Assembly (NCBI GenBank): GCA_026826555.1
Contig: JAKSZT010037198.1
Location: 7,866,577-7,930,576, forward strand
Direction of reading: 5' to 3'
Source: Tolypeutes matacus
Taxonomy: Eukaryota > Chordata > Mammalia > Cingulata > Chlamyphoridae
Length of the DNA: 64,000 bases
Each line of letters begins with the position of its first letter. Position 1 is the stretch's first letter. Below are positions 22,650-34,015 of this stretch, in pieces. Position numbers and translations under genes: made by a program. A model generated the notes under the pieces. It had not been told where the DNA came from. It ran no database searches and saw only the letters and a program-made list of their open reading frames with translations.

Positions 22650-23045
22650 CTTTCCTTCTCCCTCAAATTAATGGAACCCTATTTTTCCAGCTGGGCACAA
22701 CACTACTCAGCCAAAAGATTACATTTCCTGCCTCCCTTGCATAGTGGTCATATGACCAAAGTCTGGTTACTGAGATATAATCAGAAGTTTCCTTAAAAAG
22801 GAAAGGTTGTGCCCCACTTCACCTAACCTGCTACTGGGGACGTGGATGTGAGGCCTGGAGCTTGGACCATCTTGGACCAAGAGCAATTGTCTTGGACCAT
22901 AAAGATAAAAATCATACTAGGGAGTGTAGAGTGAAAAGTTGGAAGGTGCTGGGTCCTGATGACAATGGAGCCACCATCCTAGCCCCAGACTAACTACCTT
23001 CTATTGTTGTTATCATGTTTTTCTTCTGTGAGAGAGAAGTAAACA
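22650..23045. other. Unassigned, perhaps an old LTR
   Basis: 'ttacatttcctgcctccctt' and 'agtctggttactgagatata' resemble text at 41640-41690 and may be one old LTR family. I could not name it. Confidence 0.3.
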
Positions 23046-23066
23046 TCAGTCAACAAGACATATTTT

Positions 23067-23150
23067 CACTTTTTTAGGAGGTACCAGGATTGAACCCAGG
23101 ATCTCATACATGGGAAGGAGGCATTCAACCAATTGAGCTACATCTGCTCC
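23067..23150 (-). mobile_element. DAS-type SINE, short form, antisense
   Basis: The plus strand shows 'ggaggtaccaggattgaacc' and ends 'gagctacatctgctcc'. The flanks 'caacaagacatatttt' and 'caacaagtcatatttt' (23051-23066 and 23151-23166) are a target duplication with one mismatch. Confidence 0.9.
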
Positions 23151-23227
23151 CAACAAGTCATATTTTTAGTGTCTGTTATGTGCAGCCAAATCTAATCCTG
23201 ATGCAGACCCCATTTGTATATGAAAAT

Positions 23228-23285
23228 TAAATATGCATATATATTTATATATGCATACATATACACACAAACATGTATATGCTTA
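23228..23285. repeat. AT-rich alternating repeat
   Basis: TATATGCA-type units, partly self-complementary. Confidence 0.75.
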
Positions 23286-23394
23286 AACCCTATATGCATA
23301 AAATATCTGTAAGTGATATAGCAAAAATGATAACAGTAGTTACCTCTGGGTATATGGGATCATAAGCAAGAGGTGAGAGGGGGGTTTTATTTTG

Positions 23395-23765
23395 TCAAAG
23401 ATAAACTGAGGCATTTTAAAAATTTTGTTGAATTTTATTTGGGCAACAAATGATTCATGAATCAAGCAGCGCCACACTGAAAGTGGTGAGGGGCTCCACC
23501 GGGGCAGTGAAAGGGGGAAGTTTATATAGGGCAAATGCGGAAGCAAGTGAAGAACTGTTCTGACTGGCTGACATTCCGTTTCCATTTTACATGGCAGCAG
23601 GGGCAGGGGGTGTCTTACAAAATGGGGAGCAGAAATACACTGGTTAGTATGATTTGCTTATCCATTCTGATAAGTCATCTCTCCTGGTTTATCTCCAGGT
23701 GTTGCTTATCTGCAGTTCCCTAGGGTGCATTCCATTGTTGCATTTTCTCAGAAGGCTCCTGCAGG
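23395..23765 (-). mobile_element. Possible old LTR, antisense
   Basis: 'attttatttgggcaacaaatg' in parts and 'ggtgaggggctccacc' resemble the reverse of a mammalian LTR with a polyadenylation signal. Boundaries are uncertain. Confidence 0.3.
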
Positions 23766-23775
23766 TCAATTGTGT

Positions 23776-24058
23776 TTTTTTGTTTTGTTTTGTTTTTTAA
23801 TTTTTAAACTTTCTTTTGTACATTTAATAATTGAAAATATAAATAATTTAAAAAGAAAAAGAAAACACAGTTGAATAAAAACATACATTTCTCAATTAAA
23901 TGTACTGGATACATATAAAAATTTTTTTGAATCATACAGTATGTTACACAATATATTTGGTTCATAGTAACACGCTCATACAGTATTTGTCCTTTTGTGT
24001 CTGGCTTCCTTCACTCAGTATATTGTCCTCCAGGTTCATCCATGTTGTCATATGCTTT

Positions 24059-24089
<31 letters not shown>

Positions 24090-25300
24090 AGATTTTATTT
24101 ATTTATTCATTTATCCCCCCCTTGCTGCTTGTGCTCACTGGGTCAGCTAACCACACCGTTCGGGCGGGCCTGCTTTCACCAGGGGGCCCCGGGAACCGAA
24201 CCCGGGGCCTCCCATATGGTAAACGGGAGCCCTACTGATTGAGCCACAGCCACCTCCCTGTCATGTGCTTTATGACTTCATTTCTTCTTACAGCTGCATA
24301 ATATGAATATGAATATCATGTGAATAGACCACAGTTTGTTTATCCATTCATCTGTTAATAGACACCTGGGTTGTTTCCAACTTTTGGCAATCATGAATAG
24401 TGCCGCTATGAACATCGGTGCACAGATGTCTATTCGTGTCACTGCTCTCAGTTCTTCTGGGTATATACCCAGTAGTGGTATTGCAGGATCACATGGCAAA
24501 TCTATATTTAATTTCTTTAGGAACTGCCAAACAGTCCTCCACAGTGGCTGTACCATCCTGCATTCCCACCAACAGTGAAGAAGTGTTCCTATCTCTCCAC
24601 ATCCTCTCCAACACTTGTAGTTCTCTGTCTTTTTAATAGTGGCCATTCTGATAGGTGTGAAATGATATCTCATTGTAGTTTTGATTTTCATTTCCCTAAT
24701 CATGAGTGATACTAAGCATTTCTTCATGTATTTTTTTGCCATTTGTATTTCTTCTTTGGACAAATGTCTGTTCAAGTCCTTTGCCCATTTTTTAATCAGG
24801 TCATTTGTCTTTTTATTGTTGTGTTGTAACATCTCTTTATATATCCTGGATATTATACCCTTATTGGATATGTGATTTCCAAATATTTTCTCCCATTGAG
24901 TCAGCTGCCTTTTCACCCTTTTGACAAAGTCCTGTGAGGTGCAAAAGTGTTTAATTTTGAGGAGGTCCCGTTTATCTATTTTTTTCTTTTGTTGCGCGTG
25001 CTTTGGGTGTAAGGTTTAAGAAACTATCAACTGCCACAAAATCTTGAAGATGTTTTCCTACAATTTCTTCTAGGATTTTTATGGTTGTTGCATTTGTAGT
25101 TAGGTTCTTGATCTATTTTGAGTTGATTCCTGTATAGGGAGTGAGATAGAGGGCCTCTTTAATTCTTTTGGTTATAGATATCCAGTTTTCTCAGCACCAG
25201 TTGTTGAAGAGACTGTTTTGTCCCATTAACATGGACTTGGTAGGTTTATCAAAAACCTGTCGACCTGTATAAGTGAGAGTTTATTTCTGGATCAATTGTT
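23776..25300 (-). mobile_element. L1 3' end, antisense, interrupted by a DAS SINE
   Basis: Starts with T-rich sequence (the antisense tail). A 3' UTR ('acaatatatttggttcatag') follows, then the ORF2 C-terminus. The minus-strand frame 24278-24916 reads 212 residues without a stop, including [19 protein letters not shown] and [10 protein letters not shown]. This is the same subfamily as the L1 at 1-4075 and better preserved there. It lacks the 5' part, so it was truncated at insertion and is inactive. Confidence 0.9.
24060..24259 (-). mobile_element. DAS-type SINE inside the L1, antisense
   Basis: The plus strand starts with ttta repeats and 'aagattttatttatt', then 'ggaaccgaacccggggcc', ending 'gagccacagccacctccc'. 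'gtcatatgcttta' (24047-24059) and 'gtcatgtgcttta' (24260-24272) are its duplicated L1 target. It is therefore younger than the L1. Confidence 0.95.
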
Positions 25301-25309
25301 TTTATCTTC

Positions 25310-27880
25310 TGGAAAATCCTTTCTCAGCAGGGGTGCCCCCTAGCAATGCCCAATGCAGGTGGCCATTTAATTTTACTTAACAATTTCCTTTGCAGTATTT
25401 GGATTTATAGCAATAAACCTGTGTTTTCAGGAAAACTTAGAATATTTCTAAAAGGAAACAGCCCTTGATGGATGATTCTTTAAAACCCAAAACACCAGTT
25501 ACCTCCATTGTTCATCTATGTCTGTTCCAGAGCTGCCATCACAGTAGGCCTCCCACATCTAAAATGGCTCTGCGAAAACATGGCCACAGTGTGACAGTCT
25601 CCACTGATGAATATGCTCACACAAGGAAAGGCAGAGTAATCCAGTAGAAAGAGCACTGGGCTTGAAATAAGGATATTGGAATTTTAGTATTGAATTTACC
25701 TCTAATCAGCTTGGTGAACTTCTGTGACCACATCTACAAAATAAGATGGTTTGAACAATTGATGCCTCAAGACTTTATACAGTTAAAAACAAAATTTTAA
25801 AACTTGAAAAAAAGCATCTGGTAAGTACTTCACTATATTCATTTTCATTGGGTAAGCAATTCAGTAAAAATTCAAAACATATGAACTTGAACCTTTGATG
25901 ACAATTATCTTCAGCAGCTGCATCATGGCCTATGTTTGCAAGGGCTAAGAATTCCCCATTTATAAGCCCTTTTAATCCTCCCAGAGGGTGTCATTATTAT
26001 CTCCATTTTACAAATAAGAAACCTGAAGTTTAATGAGGTTACCTGCTTTGCCATATCATGCAATTAGTTAATGGAGCCAGGATTTGAATTTCTGTCGGGT
26101 CCAATACACAGGTGCTTAACCACTGCTCCTCTGCCTCTGTAACGATACCTAACTCGTCATTGTGAAGCATGCCAGAAAAGCAATGCCGATGGCTATTGGC
26201 CCACATGGCCTCCATAACCGTTGTGGCTAGGAGGCATTACTATATTTTAAAAATGAATAAAACAGCTCTTCCTCATTAGCTCACGAGGTTAAGGTGACAT
26301 GCGACACAATCACTGTGAATTATCCAAGGAACACAGGAGAATGAAGCTGATGGTGAAGCATACCTGCCAACTTCTGAAAAGAAGATAAGCAGCCCTCAAG
26401 AAGCTGTGACTGAGCAACACTGCACATCGAGATCACAGGACTCCAGGCTTGGCAGGCAGCTGTGATTCAAGGGGGGTCAGTGCCAAGATGTGCTGTTTCC
26501 CACCCATTGCACTTGGCAGAGCCACGTCAGAGAAGCTAAGCCTGATGGACTGTGAGCACTGGTTCGTTTTGTGTGTGTATGTGGTTTTTTTTTTTTTTTG
26601 CAACAAAATTAAAACTGCATCTAGGGATTTATCCACCCTTTTGCTGATCTCGATGTGAACCATGTAATAAATCCCTGTATACAGCACTGACTATCTCCCA
26701 GGGTGTTGCTTAAAATGTAGCTGAGCACAAATGAAAAAACATCAAGTCTTGTTGAAGTCAGCACACAGAATTAATCTCTAGAAGTAATGAAAGAATTAGT
26801 TTCACTCTGTAAAATAAATGAATGTGGAGTATGGTAAAGTCAGAGATGTTCAGCTCAGCTGCTCTGAGCAGGAGACATCTAGGAAAAAGGATATTGCATA
26901 GTTGGGGCACATTTTAATGCCACTCTGATATCCAGTGTGATTATGGGGGTGCTTTGGTTTGTTTTTTTTAATCTGTTTAATAATGATGCTTTTAACCTAC
27001 AACTATTCACCCTTAGTGCTTTTTGATACTGAGGAAGGTAGAAATTTCAAAGCATCATGACCTTTCTTAGTCCTTGGAAGCATGAGATTTAAATTAAATT
27101 TAAAAGTGGAGATTTTCCAATATTCAAAACCAATATGAAATAAAACCCTCTGTTTCTGCCTCCTCCTTAATTTTATTTTTCTCTTGACTCTGAATTTCAT
27201 GCTTTGATTTTTTCCTAAATTGGTTCATGAACCACTCGCCTTGGAATCACTCGCTGTGTCTCAATACCTAATGAAACGTACAAAAATACAGTTTTTTAAA
27301 AGACCCAAAATTCATGTGTAAGAACCAAATTGAAAAGGGATAAAACTTCACGGCTCCTAATCCTTGCTTACCATCCCTACCTCCTAGAAAGAGAACTGAG
27401 GAAAGGTGACAACTGAATTCTGATGATTCTTCTGCATTCTTCTCCATTCAGAGAGAAGTGGACTGAGAGGTAGGCAGGCAGGCAGGGAATCCTCTGGAGC
27501 GTGGAATCTGCTCTCTGTACCACTGCAGAGCCTTGCTGAGGGAAGAGGAGTTGGCAGAGCCAGCCGTCTTTGCTGAGTTGCAAGCCCCTCTCTGGAGAGA
27601 TGGAGCCTGACCAAAGGCACATGCTGGGATTCAGAAGACAGAACAAGGCCCAGGATCCCAGCAAGGGCTGCAAGCAGCTTTTGATGAGCTCTCCTCCTTC
27701 CCACTCTCAAGTCTCAGGCTAAGGAAAAGTAGATAAAAAATGACATCCAGCCCTCAAATTGTTGTCCACGGGGGATGTTGTCCAGGAGCAGGAAGAGGAG
27801 GGTCAAAAAGAACTGCACCAGATTGGAGCAACTGAAGAGAACTAACTGCCCAACATTAGACTGAGTATAATAAAAGTGAA
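25310..27880. other. Gene-free stretch with two MIR traces
   Basis: No gene recognised. MIR-like text occurs at about 25632-25760 (plus; 'agaaagagcactgggcttg') and 26000-26135 (minus; 'caaataagaaacctgaag' and 'gaatttctgtcgggtcc'). A poly(T) run lies at about 26584-26599. The rest is unassigned. Confidence 0.5.
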
Positions 27881-27884
27881 TGAC

Positions 27885-27976
27885 GGGAATGGATGTGGCT
27901 CAAGCAGTTGAGCACTTGCTTCCTACATGGGAGGTCCAGATTGGTTCCCGGTGCCTCCTAAAAAAACAAAAACAAC
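27885..27976 (+). mobile_element. DAS-type SINE, short form (first of two)
   Basis: 'ggaatggatgtggctcaagc' with 'ccagattggttcccggtgcc' and an A-rich tail. It lies head to tail with the next copy. Confidence 0.85.
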
Positions 27977-27979
27977 TCA

Positions 27980-28090
27980 GGGGAGCCGATATGGCTCAGT
28001 GGTTGAGTGCTGGCTTCTCACATATGAGGCCCCGAGTTCAATCCCCAGCCCCTGGAACCTCAAAAAAAAAAAAAAAAAAGAAAAGAAAAA
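27980..28090 (+). mobile_element. DAS-type SINE, short form (second of two)
   Basis: 'gggagccgatatggctcagtgg' in parts and 'gagttcaatcccc', ending in a long A tract with GA interruptions. The sequence differs clearly from the copy just before it, so this is an insertion into or beside its tail, not a duplication. Confidence 0.85.
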
Positions 28091-28093
28091 GGA

Positions 28094-28738
28094 TGTATTA
28101 GTCAGCCAAAGGGGTATTGATGCAAAGTACCAGAACTCTGTTGGGCTTTATAAAGAGTATTTATTTGGGGTAGAAGCTTACAGTCACAAGGCCATAAAGG
28201 GTCCAACTCAAGGTACCATAAGAGGTACTTTCTCAACCCAAGTCATTTGTCATGTGTTGCAGCAAGATGGCGGGCAATGTCTGCATGGGTTCAGCCTTCT
28301 TTTTTCCTCTTAAGGCTCGGTGGTCCCAGCTTCTTCCTTTCTCAGTTGTAGGTTAGCATAAGGCTTGTCTCTCTCTCTGGGGCTCGTTTCTCTCTGGGCT
28401 CAGCTGCTCTGGTCTCTCTACAAGGCCAGGTTTAAGCTATCAAGTGAATGGCTTATCTCTCTTCCAGGGGCCGTGTCTAGTAGAGCCTTCTCTCTTTCCT
28501 TACATATCTGCTTCTCTGTGTATTTGCTTCCTGGGGCCCCAGCATCAAACTCCAACTCTCTCCTCTGCTGTGTGTTTTCTCTGTGTCCTACTGATGTGGC
28601 CCAATCAAAGCCTTAATCATTATTTACTCAAGTAAAAGTGAATTTAATACAATCTAATACTCCCAAAGGAACAGACCAGTTTACAAACATAATCCAATAT
28701 CTATTTTTGGAAATCATAAACAATACCAAACTGCTACA
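28094..28738 (-). mobile_element. Solo LTR, same family as 13438-14048, antisense
   Basis: Plus strand begins 'tgtattagtcagcc' and ends 'aaactgctaca', the reverse of 'tgtagcagttt'. Flanks 'aagga' and 'aaggg' are a 5-bp duplication with one mismatch. It contains 'gcaagatggcgggc', a YY1-like site. 'tataaagagtatttatttgg' is the reverse of the polyadenylation region. Confidence 0.82.
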
Positions 28739-28759
28739 AAGGGAATGGCACATCAGCCT

Positions 28760-29720
28760 TTATAAAAGCACCACAGTGAGAAGAGAGAGAAAGAGAAGAG
28801 AGAAAGAGGATGAAACTGAGTTAGACACAAAGGACACAGTCTGAAGGAAAACAAAAACAAAAGTGGAAGAAAACGGTTTTGCCTTGTTTTCCCAAGGCAG
28901 AGCACTTTGTACTAAAGAAGAACTTGGTAAAAATATGATATCAACAAAATAAGATCTCAGAAGACAAAAGGCTAAAGTGATAGAAAGAGACAAAAGAGAA
29001 ATTGCAAAGCTAAGGAAACTAGAACACAACTGAAGAGTTACTGGCATTGAAGAAAGGCTTAAAATAATGACCACAGCACAAAATTACAAAGAAATTAAAA
29101 CAATTTGAAGCAAAGAAGGTGTATAGATCTAGATGATACAAAATATAGATAATTATTATCCCTGAAATAGCATACTCAACAATAGAATATAAAATCTTCC
29201 ACTGAAGGGGTAGGTCATATACCCAGAAAACATTTGATATAAAACAGTAGACACTGATTAAGTTATTTAACTTTAGGGATAAAGAAAGATTTCTTGGGGC
29301 ATCCAAGCAGAAAAAGCGAGCCATCTCCCAGGGAAAAATCAGGCTGGCCTTCTAATTCCTACAGAAGACAAGCAAACAGTATCTACAAATTTCTGCAGGA
29401 AAGAAAGTAGGACCCTGTGATTATACCAAGTGAAGTTGTCGTTCAGCCTGGAAGGCAAAAGCAGACATTTCTAAATATACAACAACAAAATAACCAAAAG
29501 AAAAAGACAGGAAGGGAGAAAACAAGAAAGATAGCGCCCATCTTTACACATACAATTCCTTGATGATGAAATCAAGCCAATCAAGAGATGAATATAAATC
29601 ATCTTATCTCTCCGTCAACTTTCTTCTGAGATTGCCAAAAAATTCAATTTTCAGACTTCAAAGGGAACCTCACCTATTTGAGAGCATCAAGAAGATGGAG
29701 ACATTGAGATGTTAGGAACA
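28760..29720 (+). mobile_element. Possible ancient LINE (HAL1/L1M-like)
   Basis: A-rich plus strand. 'gagccatctcccagggaaaa', then 'ttcctacagaagacaagc', resembles an L1 ORF1/HAL1 end. Low certainty; no continuous frame. Confidence 0.35.
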
Positions 29721-29774
29721 GGATTAAAAAAACCCAGAAACATGAAAGGCAAACTGTATTAAATTGACAATTTC

Positions 29775-30060
29775 ACATCAGCTTAACCCTCCCTGAGCTC
29801 CATAGCCTCACTGGTAACATGAAAATAATAACCCCTGCCTCACAGTGTTGTTGGGAGGAGTAAAAAGCAAATATTGTGCAAGGATTAGGCGGCACAGCCC
29901 GAGACAGTCTAAGGGCTCGGTAATTGTAGTCTCTGCTCCAGCCCTATTGTTTGCTCATAGTCCTGTATACTTTGCTTTCTTTCGTTTTGTTTGCCTCAGG
30001 CTTACTTTATATTCTGGTGCTGCTGTAGTTTTTCAGGCTGAGTAATTTATAGTGTAAAGC
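29775..30060 (+). mobile_element. MIR SINE
   Basis: 'ctgagctccatagcctcac', 'aaaataataacccctgcctc' and 'agtctaagggctcggtaa' follow the MIR core and 3' end order. Confidence 0.65.
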
Positions 30061-30089
30061 TAAATATTTGCTGGAAAATCAGTGTTAAA

Positions 30090-30290
30090 AATCTGTAGAA
30101 GCAAGGAAATGATCATGACCTTTGGCCTTAGAACTAGGTTTCAATCCTGCACCTCTCCTCTCAGTTTGCGATTTTCATTTACTCTCTCTGGACTTAGTTT
30201 CCTTCTTTACCAAATGGTATTAATAATCTTAAATTTGCTGTATCTGTGTATGTAAAGTGCCTGGCACATAGTAGGTGCTCCATGAGGTAA
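30090..30290 (+). mobile_element. MIR SINE
   Basis: 'ggacttagtttccttcttt' and 'gtgcctggcacatagtaggt' are characteristic of MIR. Confidence 0.7.
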
Positions 30291-30299
30291 AATGGCTAA

Positions 30300-31560
30300 T
30301 ATCGATTTACTTTGAGATATTGTCATGTTTATATGAAACAGTAACACCTTATTATTTTTTTAACTCCACTGCTTCCTTGGGAAAGTGGGTCTTGTTAAAC
30401 GTAGGGTACCTTGGTTTGTGGAGCCCCACGGTGTGTTTGTGAAGTGGAGCTGGGAGGAAAAAGAGCTAAATTGCTTGCATAAGAAAGGGAAGAAAAAATT
30501 GAAAATGTAGAGAGGGGAGTGGAGGTCAAGAATCCAGGAGAGAGGGAAGCAACGGTGTCTGGAAAAGGGGGGGAGACCCCTGAATAGGGCACAGCCAACA
30601 AGGGATTTTGAAGGTAGAAATGCAGAATATGACTTTTACGTTGTTTTTTGTGGGTTGTGCACCCTTCCTCTCCTCCAGGACACACAAAATCATCCATGAA
30701 ATCGACGTCATTCACCAAAGCTCTTGTGTGATTAGATCGATGCTGGAGCAGCAGGGCTGGAAGAGGTGCCGAGCTCTGCATCCAGGCCCAGGCAGTGACA
30801 ATGAGCAGTGTGAGTGGACACCAGAGTCAGAGGATGCAGGGACAGATGACACCTGGATTTTGTGTGTATTTCCACAGATCTAATCATGCTGTGTGTTTGC
30901 TGTCTGGTTGGACTTTATCTGGGAAGTCTGAAGCCCAGATAGTTATGAAATCTCTCAGCTTATAGAATTTCCAACAGTAGCAAGAAAGTAGACATGAGTG
31001 GTACGGAGTGCAGTACCAGGACCATGTATTTCCTAGTGTCTTGAAGTAACCCTGCTCTGCCACCCTGGTCCCCATTCCCCATCAACATCAGACACAGGCC
31101 AGGTCTGTTTTGCTCTTTGGTTCACAATCTCCAACCGAAAGTGTTGGAGTCCACTCTTTGACTCTCCTGCCTACGAGTACCCTGGCTCAATCCTCCCAAG
31201 AGGGGCACTATTCTACTTTCCTAAACACCCCTTGGGAGTTTCCTCCTTCTGGACAACGTGACAATGTTCTTGGGCAGTGGCCACCAGCTCCCTGGGGTGC
31301 TAGGAAGTAGATTATGTTTTACACGTGCGTGCAGTCCTGGTTGATATTCCTTGTGTCTGTTAACGGCTCCACCATTTACCTCGGCAAACAGGCTATAGTC
31401 CAGCTTTGTTGCTTTCACCACCTGTGATTCAGCATCCAAGAAGTTCAAGAGCAAAATGGATCCATAAGACCACAGGTTGTGACCTTCCTATAGCCTAACC
31501 TCACGCGGTGACCTCATCTAACAACGGTTTGTGGTTCTGCTATTATTCTCCTGGCAACTT
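30300..31560. other. Unassigned intergenic sequence
   Basis: No gene supported. A 91-codon plus frame at 30608-30883 contains a splice-acceptor-like 'cttcctctcctccag' but no recognisable domain. Confidence 0.45.
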
Positions 31561-31569
31561 ATTTATAAA

Positions 31570-32970
31570 CTATTCTTACTGTTTGATGTGTGCATCCCAT
31601 TTAACCTGGCTTTCTAGGGCCCTGGATTCCCCCTCAAACTCCTGTCTCTCCTTCACACTCAGTTCATCACCAAGTCCTACTGATTCTACTTTTGAAATAT
31701 CTCACACATGTGTTCCCTGCCACTGCCTTTGAGGAGCCCTTATCTCCTTGTGGCTAGATTATTGTAGCAGCTTTCTGACTGGTTTCTCTGCTTCCAGGAT
31801 CTTCCCTCTTTAGGCCAACCTCCTCATTGTTAGACACGTTTTTCTTTCTACAAACAAACCTTGTTTCTCCTCTGATTATAAATCCTTCATGAACTGCTAA
31901 ACTCCTTAATAAGAAAGAACATTCAGGGGACTATATGTAACTCAAGTGGTTGAGCACCTGCTTCCCATGTATGAGGTCCCAGGTTTGATCCCCAGTACCT
32001 CCTAAAATTTTTTAATTAAATTAAATTTAAAAAAAGAAAGAACATTAAGCATCTACCTTCTCAGCCTCAGCACCCATCACGCCCTCATGCACCCTCCAGC
32101 ATCTCATCTTTCCCAGAACATTTCATGTTGCTTTAGGCCTCACTTGCTCTTTGACAGGGTGACTTCAAATCTCATCATCAATTTTGCTACTCTGACATGC
32201 CTAGGAAGTCTAAGTTAGGATTTTTTCTTGCTCAGGCCCAAACCCTGCTGCCTCATCTCTTACATACTTTTCCCCATGTAATGTGATCCATACTATGGCT
32301 TCAATTATTATGACATGCATATGGTCCACAAACATATATCCCCCGCACAGACTTTTCCTCCAGTTTCCTGTCACATAAACCCAACTAAAGACCTGACATT
32401 GACTTTTAGATCAAATTAACCAGGCCCAATACTAAAACTCAAGATTTTCTTTGCCAAACTGGCCCTCTTTCCCTATCTCACAGATTGGCACACCACTCAT
32501 CCAGCTATGCAGGTCAGGAGCTGAGGAGTTATGCTAGAGCTACCCCTCTTTCCTACCTTCCACATCTAGCTGCTGTCAAAGCCCGACTTTATCTCTCCAC
32601 TTCTACTGCCACCAGTTTAGTTAACAATACCATTTACCTCTAGCCTGGGCCACTGGAATAGCCAAGTAACTCATCTCCCTGCTTCTATCTCTTGCTCCTT
32701 CCAATTTGTTCTCCAAGTACAGGGTAATCTTTTTGACACAAAAATTAGATTATGTCGCTCCCTGCTTAGCACCTCACAAGGGCTTAAATGCTCTTGGGAC
32801 AAAGTCAAATCTTCCAAACATGGTCCTTGAGAGAAATAGAACAGAGCAGCCTCTTCTCAAACTGAATTCACTGTTCCAGTTTATCTAACCCTCCCACATT
32901 CTGGAAGGCCTCTCCTCAGAACTTTTCCCTGTTCCCACTATCTAACCCTCCCACATTCTTATTCAAGTCA
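31570..32970 (+). mobile_element. LINE-2 fragments, sense
   Basis: 'attattgtagcagctttctg', 'ttatgtcgctccctgcttagc' and 'cctagcctgggccactgg'-like text follow L2 3' UTR sequence, possibly as two overlapping copies. A DAS SINE interrupts at 31924-32033. Confidence 0.6.
31924..32033 (+). mobile_element. DAS-type SINE, short form
   Basis: 'atatgtaactcaagtggttg' and 'aggtttgatccccag' are the A and B boxes, followed by an AT-rich tail. The exact duplication 'aagaaagaacatt' at 31911-31923 and 32034-32046 defines its ends. Confidence 0.95.
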
Positions 32971-32999
32971 CTTCCCCAAAAACCCACGTAAAGGGGATG

Positions 33000-33275
33000 A
33001 ACTTGGACACTGAGAACTTAACCTCACACTTTTCGCCTTAGGATTGGGTTAGTTTTGGCCCCTAAGATTGTAAGCCCACAGCTCCCATCCAATGGGAGAT
33101 GGGTAAGGTTGGGGAGAGAGGGAAATGGGACATTGCGTCAGGGGAACTATATAATCTTTGTTCTTACACTGATCACGCTTACTTGCCCGCTTCCATTAGC
33201 CTGGGTGTGTGCCCTTTCTCATGAGAAAGAACTAAATTACTGCTGCCTCTAGTCCAACTCTCTGTCTTCAGAATT
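33000..33275 (+). mobile_element. Possible LTR fragment
   Basis: 'cccatccaatgggagatgg', 'ggaactatataatctttg' (TATA-like) and 'gaaagaactaaattactg' suggest a U3/R region. No duplication found. Confidence 0.3.
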
Positions 33276-33344
33276 TTATTTTGAGTAGGTAGTTGCCATC
33301 TCGCTCAGTCCTCTAAGTATATCCTACTTTCAGTTCCTGATGTA

Positions 33345-34015
33345 CATCATGCTCCCTGCCACCACCAGACATTGGAACATGTAGTTTCCTCTGCCTGGAA
33401 TACTCCACCCTCTCCGTTTCACCTAGTTAACCAAGATCCTGCTTCCTACTATGAAAAGTCAAAGGAGGAGGAAGCCATTTCCTTTCTCCACCCCCAGCAG
33501 GCACATGTTCTAAGCCTGGATAAGCAAATAAATCTTGAGGGAATGCTGCAAAAGCACAGGGCCAATTAGAGATTATTCTTGGCTGGGCAGAGTTAAAAGT
33601 CCACAGTGTCATGGTGGCAAGTGTCCAGGAGTGGCAGTAATGAATGGCCAGTGGAGGTGTCACCATCAGGGGCAAGTATTAGCTCCTGGAGCAGAGTCTT
33701 GGCTATACCTAGCCTCCCTTGGTTCCTGCCTTAGATTGGTTCTCTAGCATTTCTAGCAATTCTGTATGCCATCTGATGTTCTTTCAGTAAGTTATTTTTC
33801 TGCTTAACTTAACCAGAGTTAGTTTCATTTTTATCACCAAGAATGCTGATGAGTACAGTGTGATTCTTTGTTGAATGGCTGTTTCATTTCTAGGAGAGCA
33901 AAGTCTGTGACTATTTTGCCCACTGTTGAATTAGAAAAACCTAATATAGTGCCTAGAATATAATTAGTGCACAATAAATGTCTCTTGAATGAACAGATAA
34001 ATTCCTCTTTATATT
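33345..34015 (+). mobile_element. LINE-2 3' fragment
   Basis: 'tttcctctgcctggaatact' and the end 'gcacaataaatgtctcttga', then 'atgaacag', match the L2 3' end. The middle is poorly conserved. Confidence 0.6.

Noticed and set aside
24278..24916. 212-codon frame that might be a host gene
   Set aside because: It is the C-terminal part of L1 ORF2 in a truncated element. Its text closely parallels the L1 at 1-4075.
30608..30883. 91-codon frame preceded by a pyrimidine-rich acceptor-like site
   Set aside because: No domain, no partner exon and no donor that continues the frame. The neighbourhood is a gene desert. Left as unassigned.
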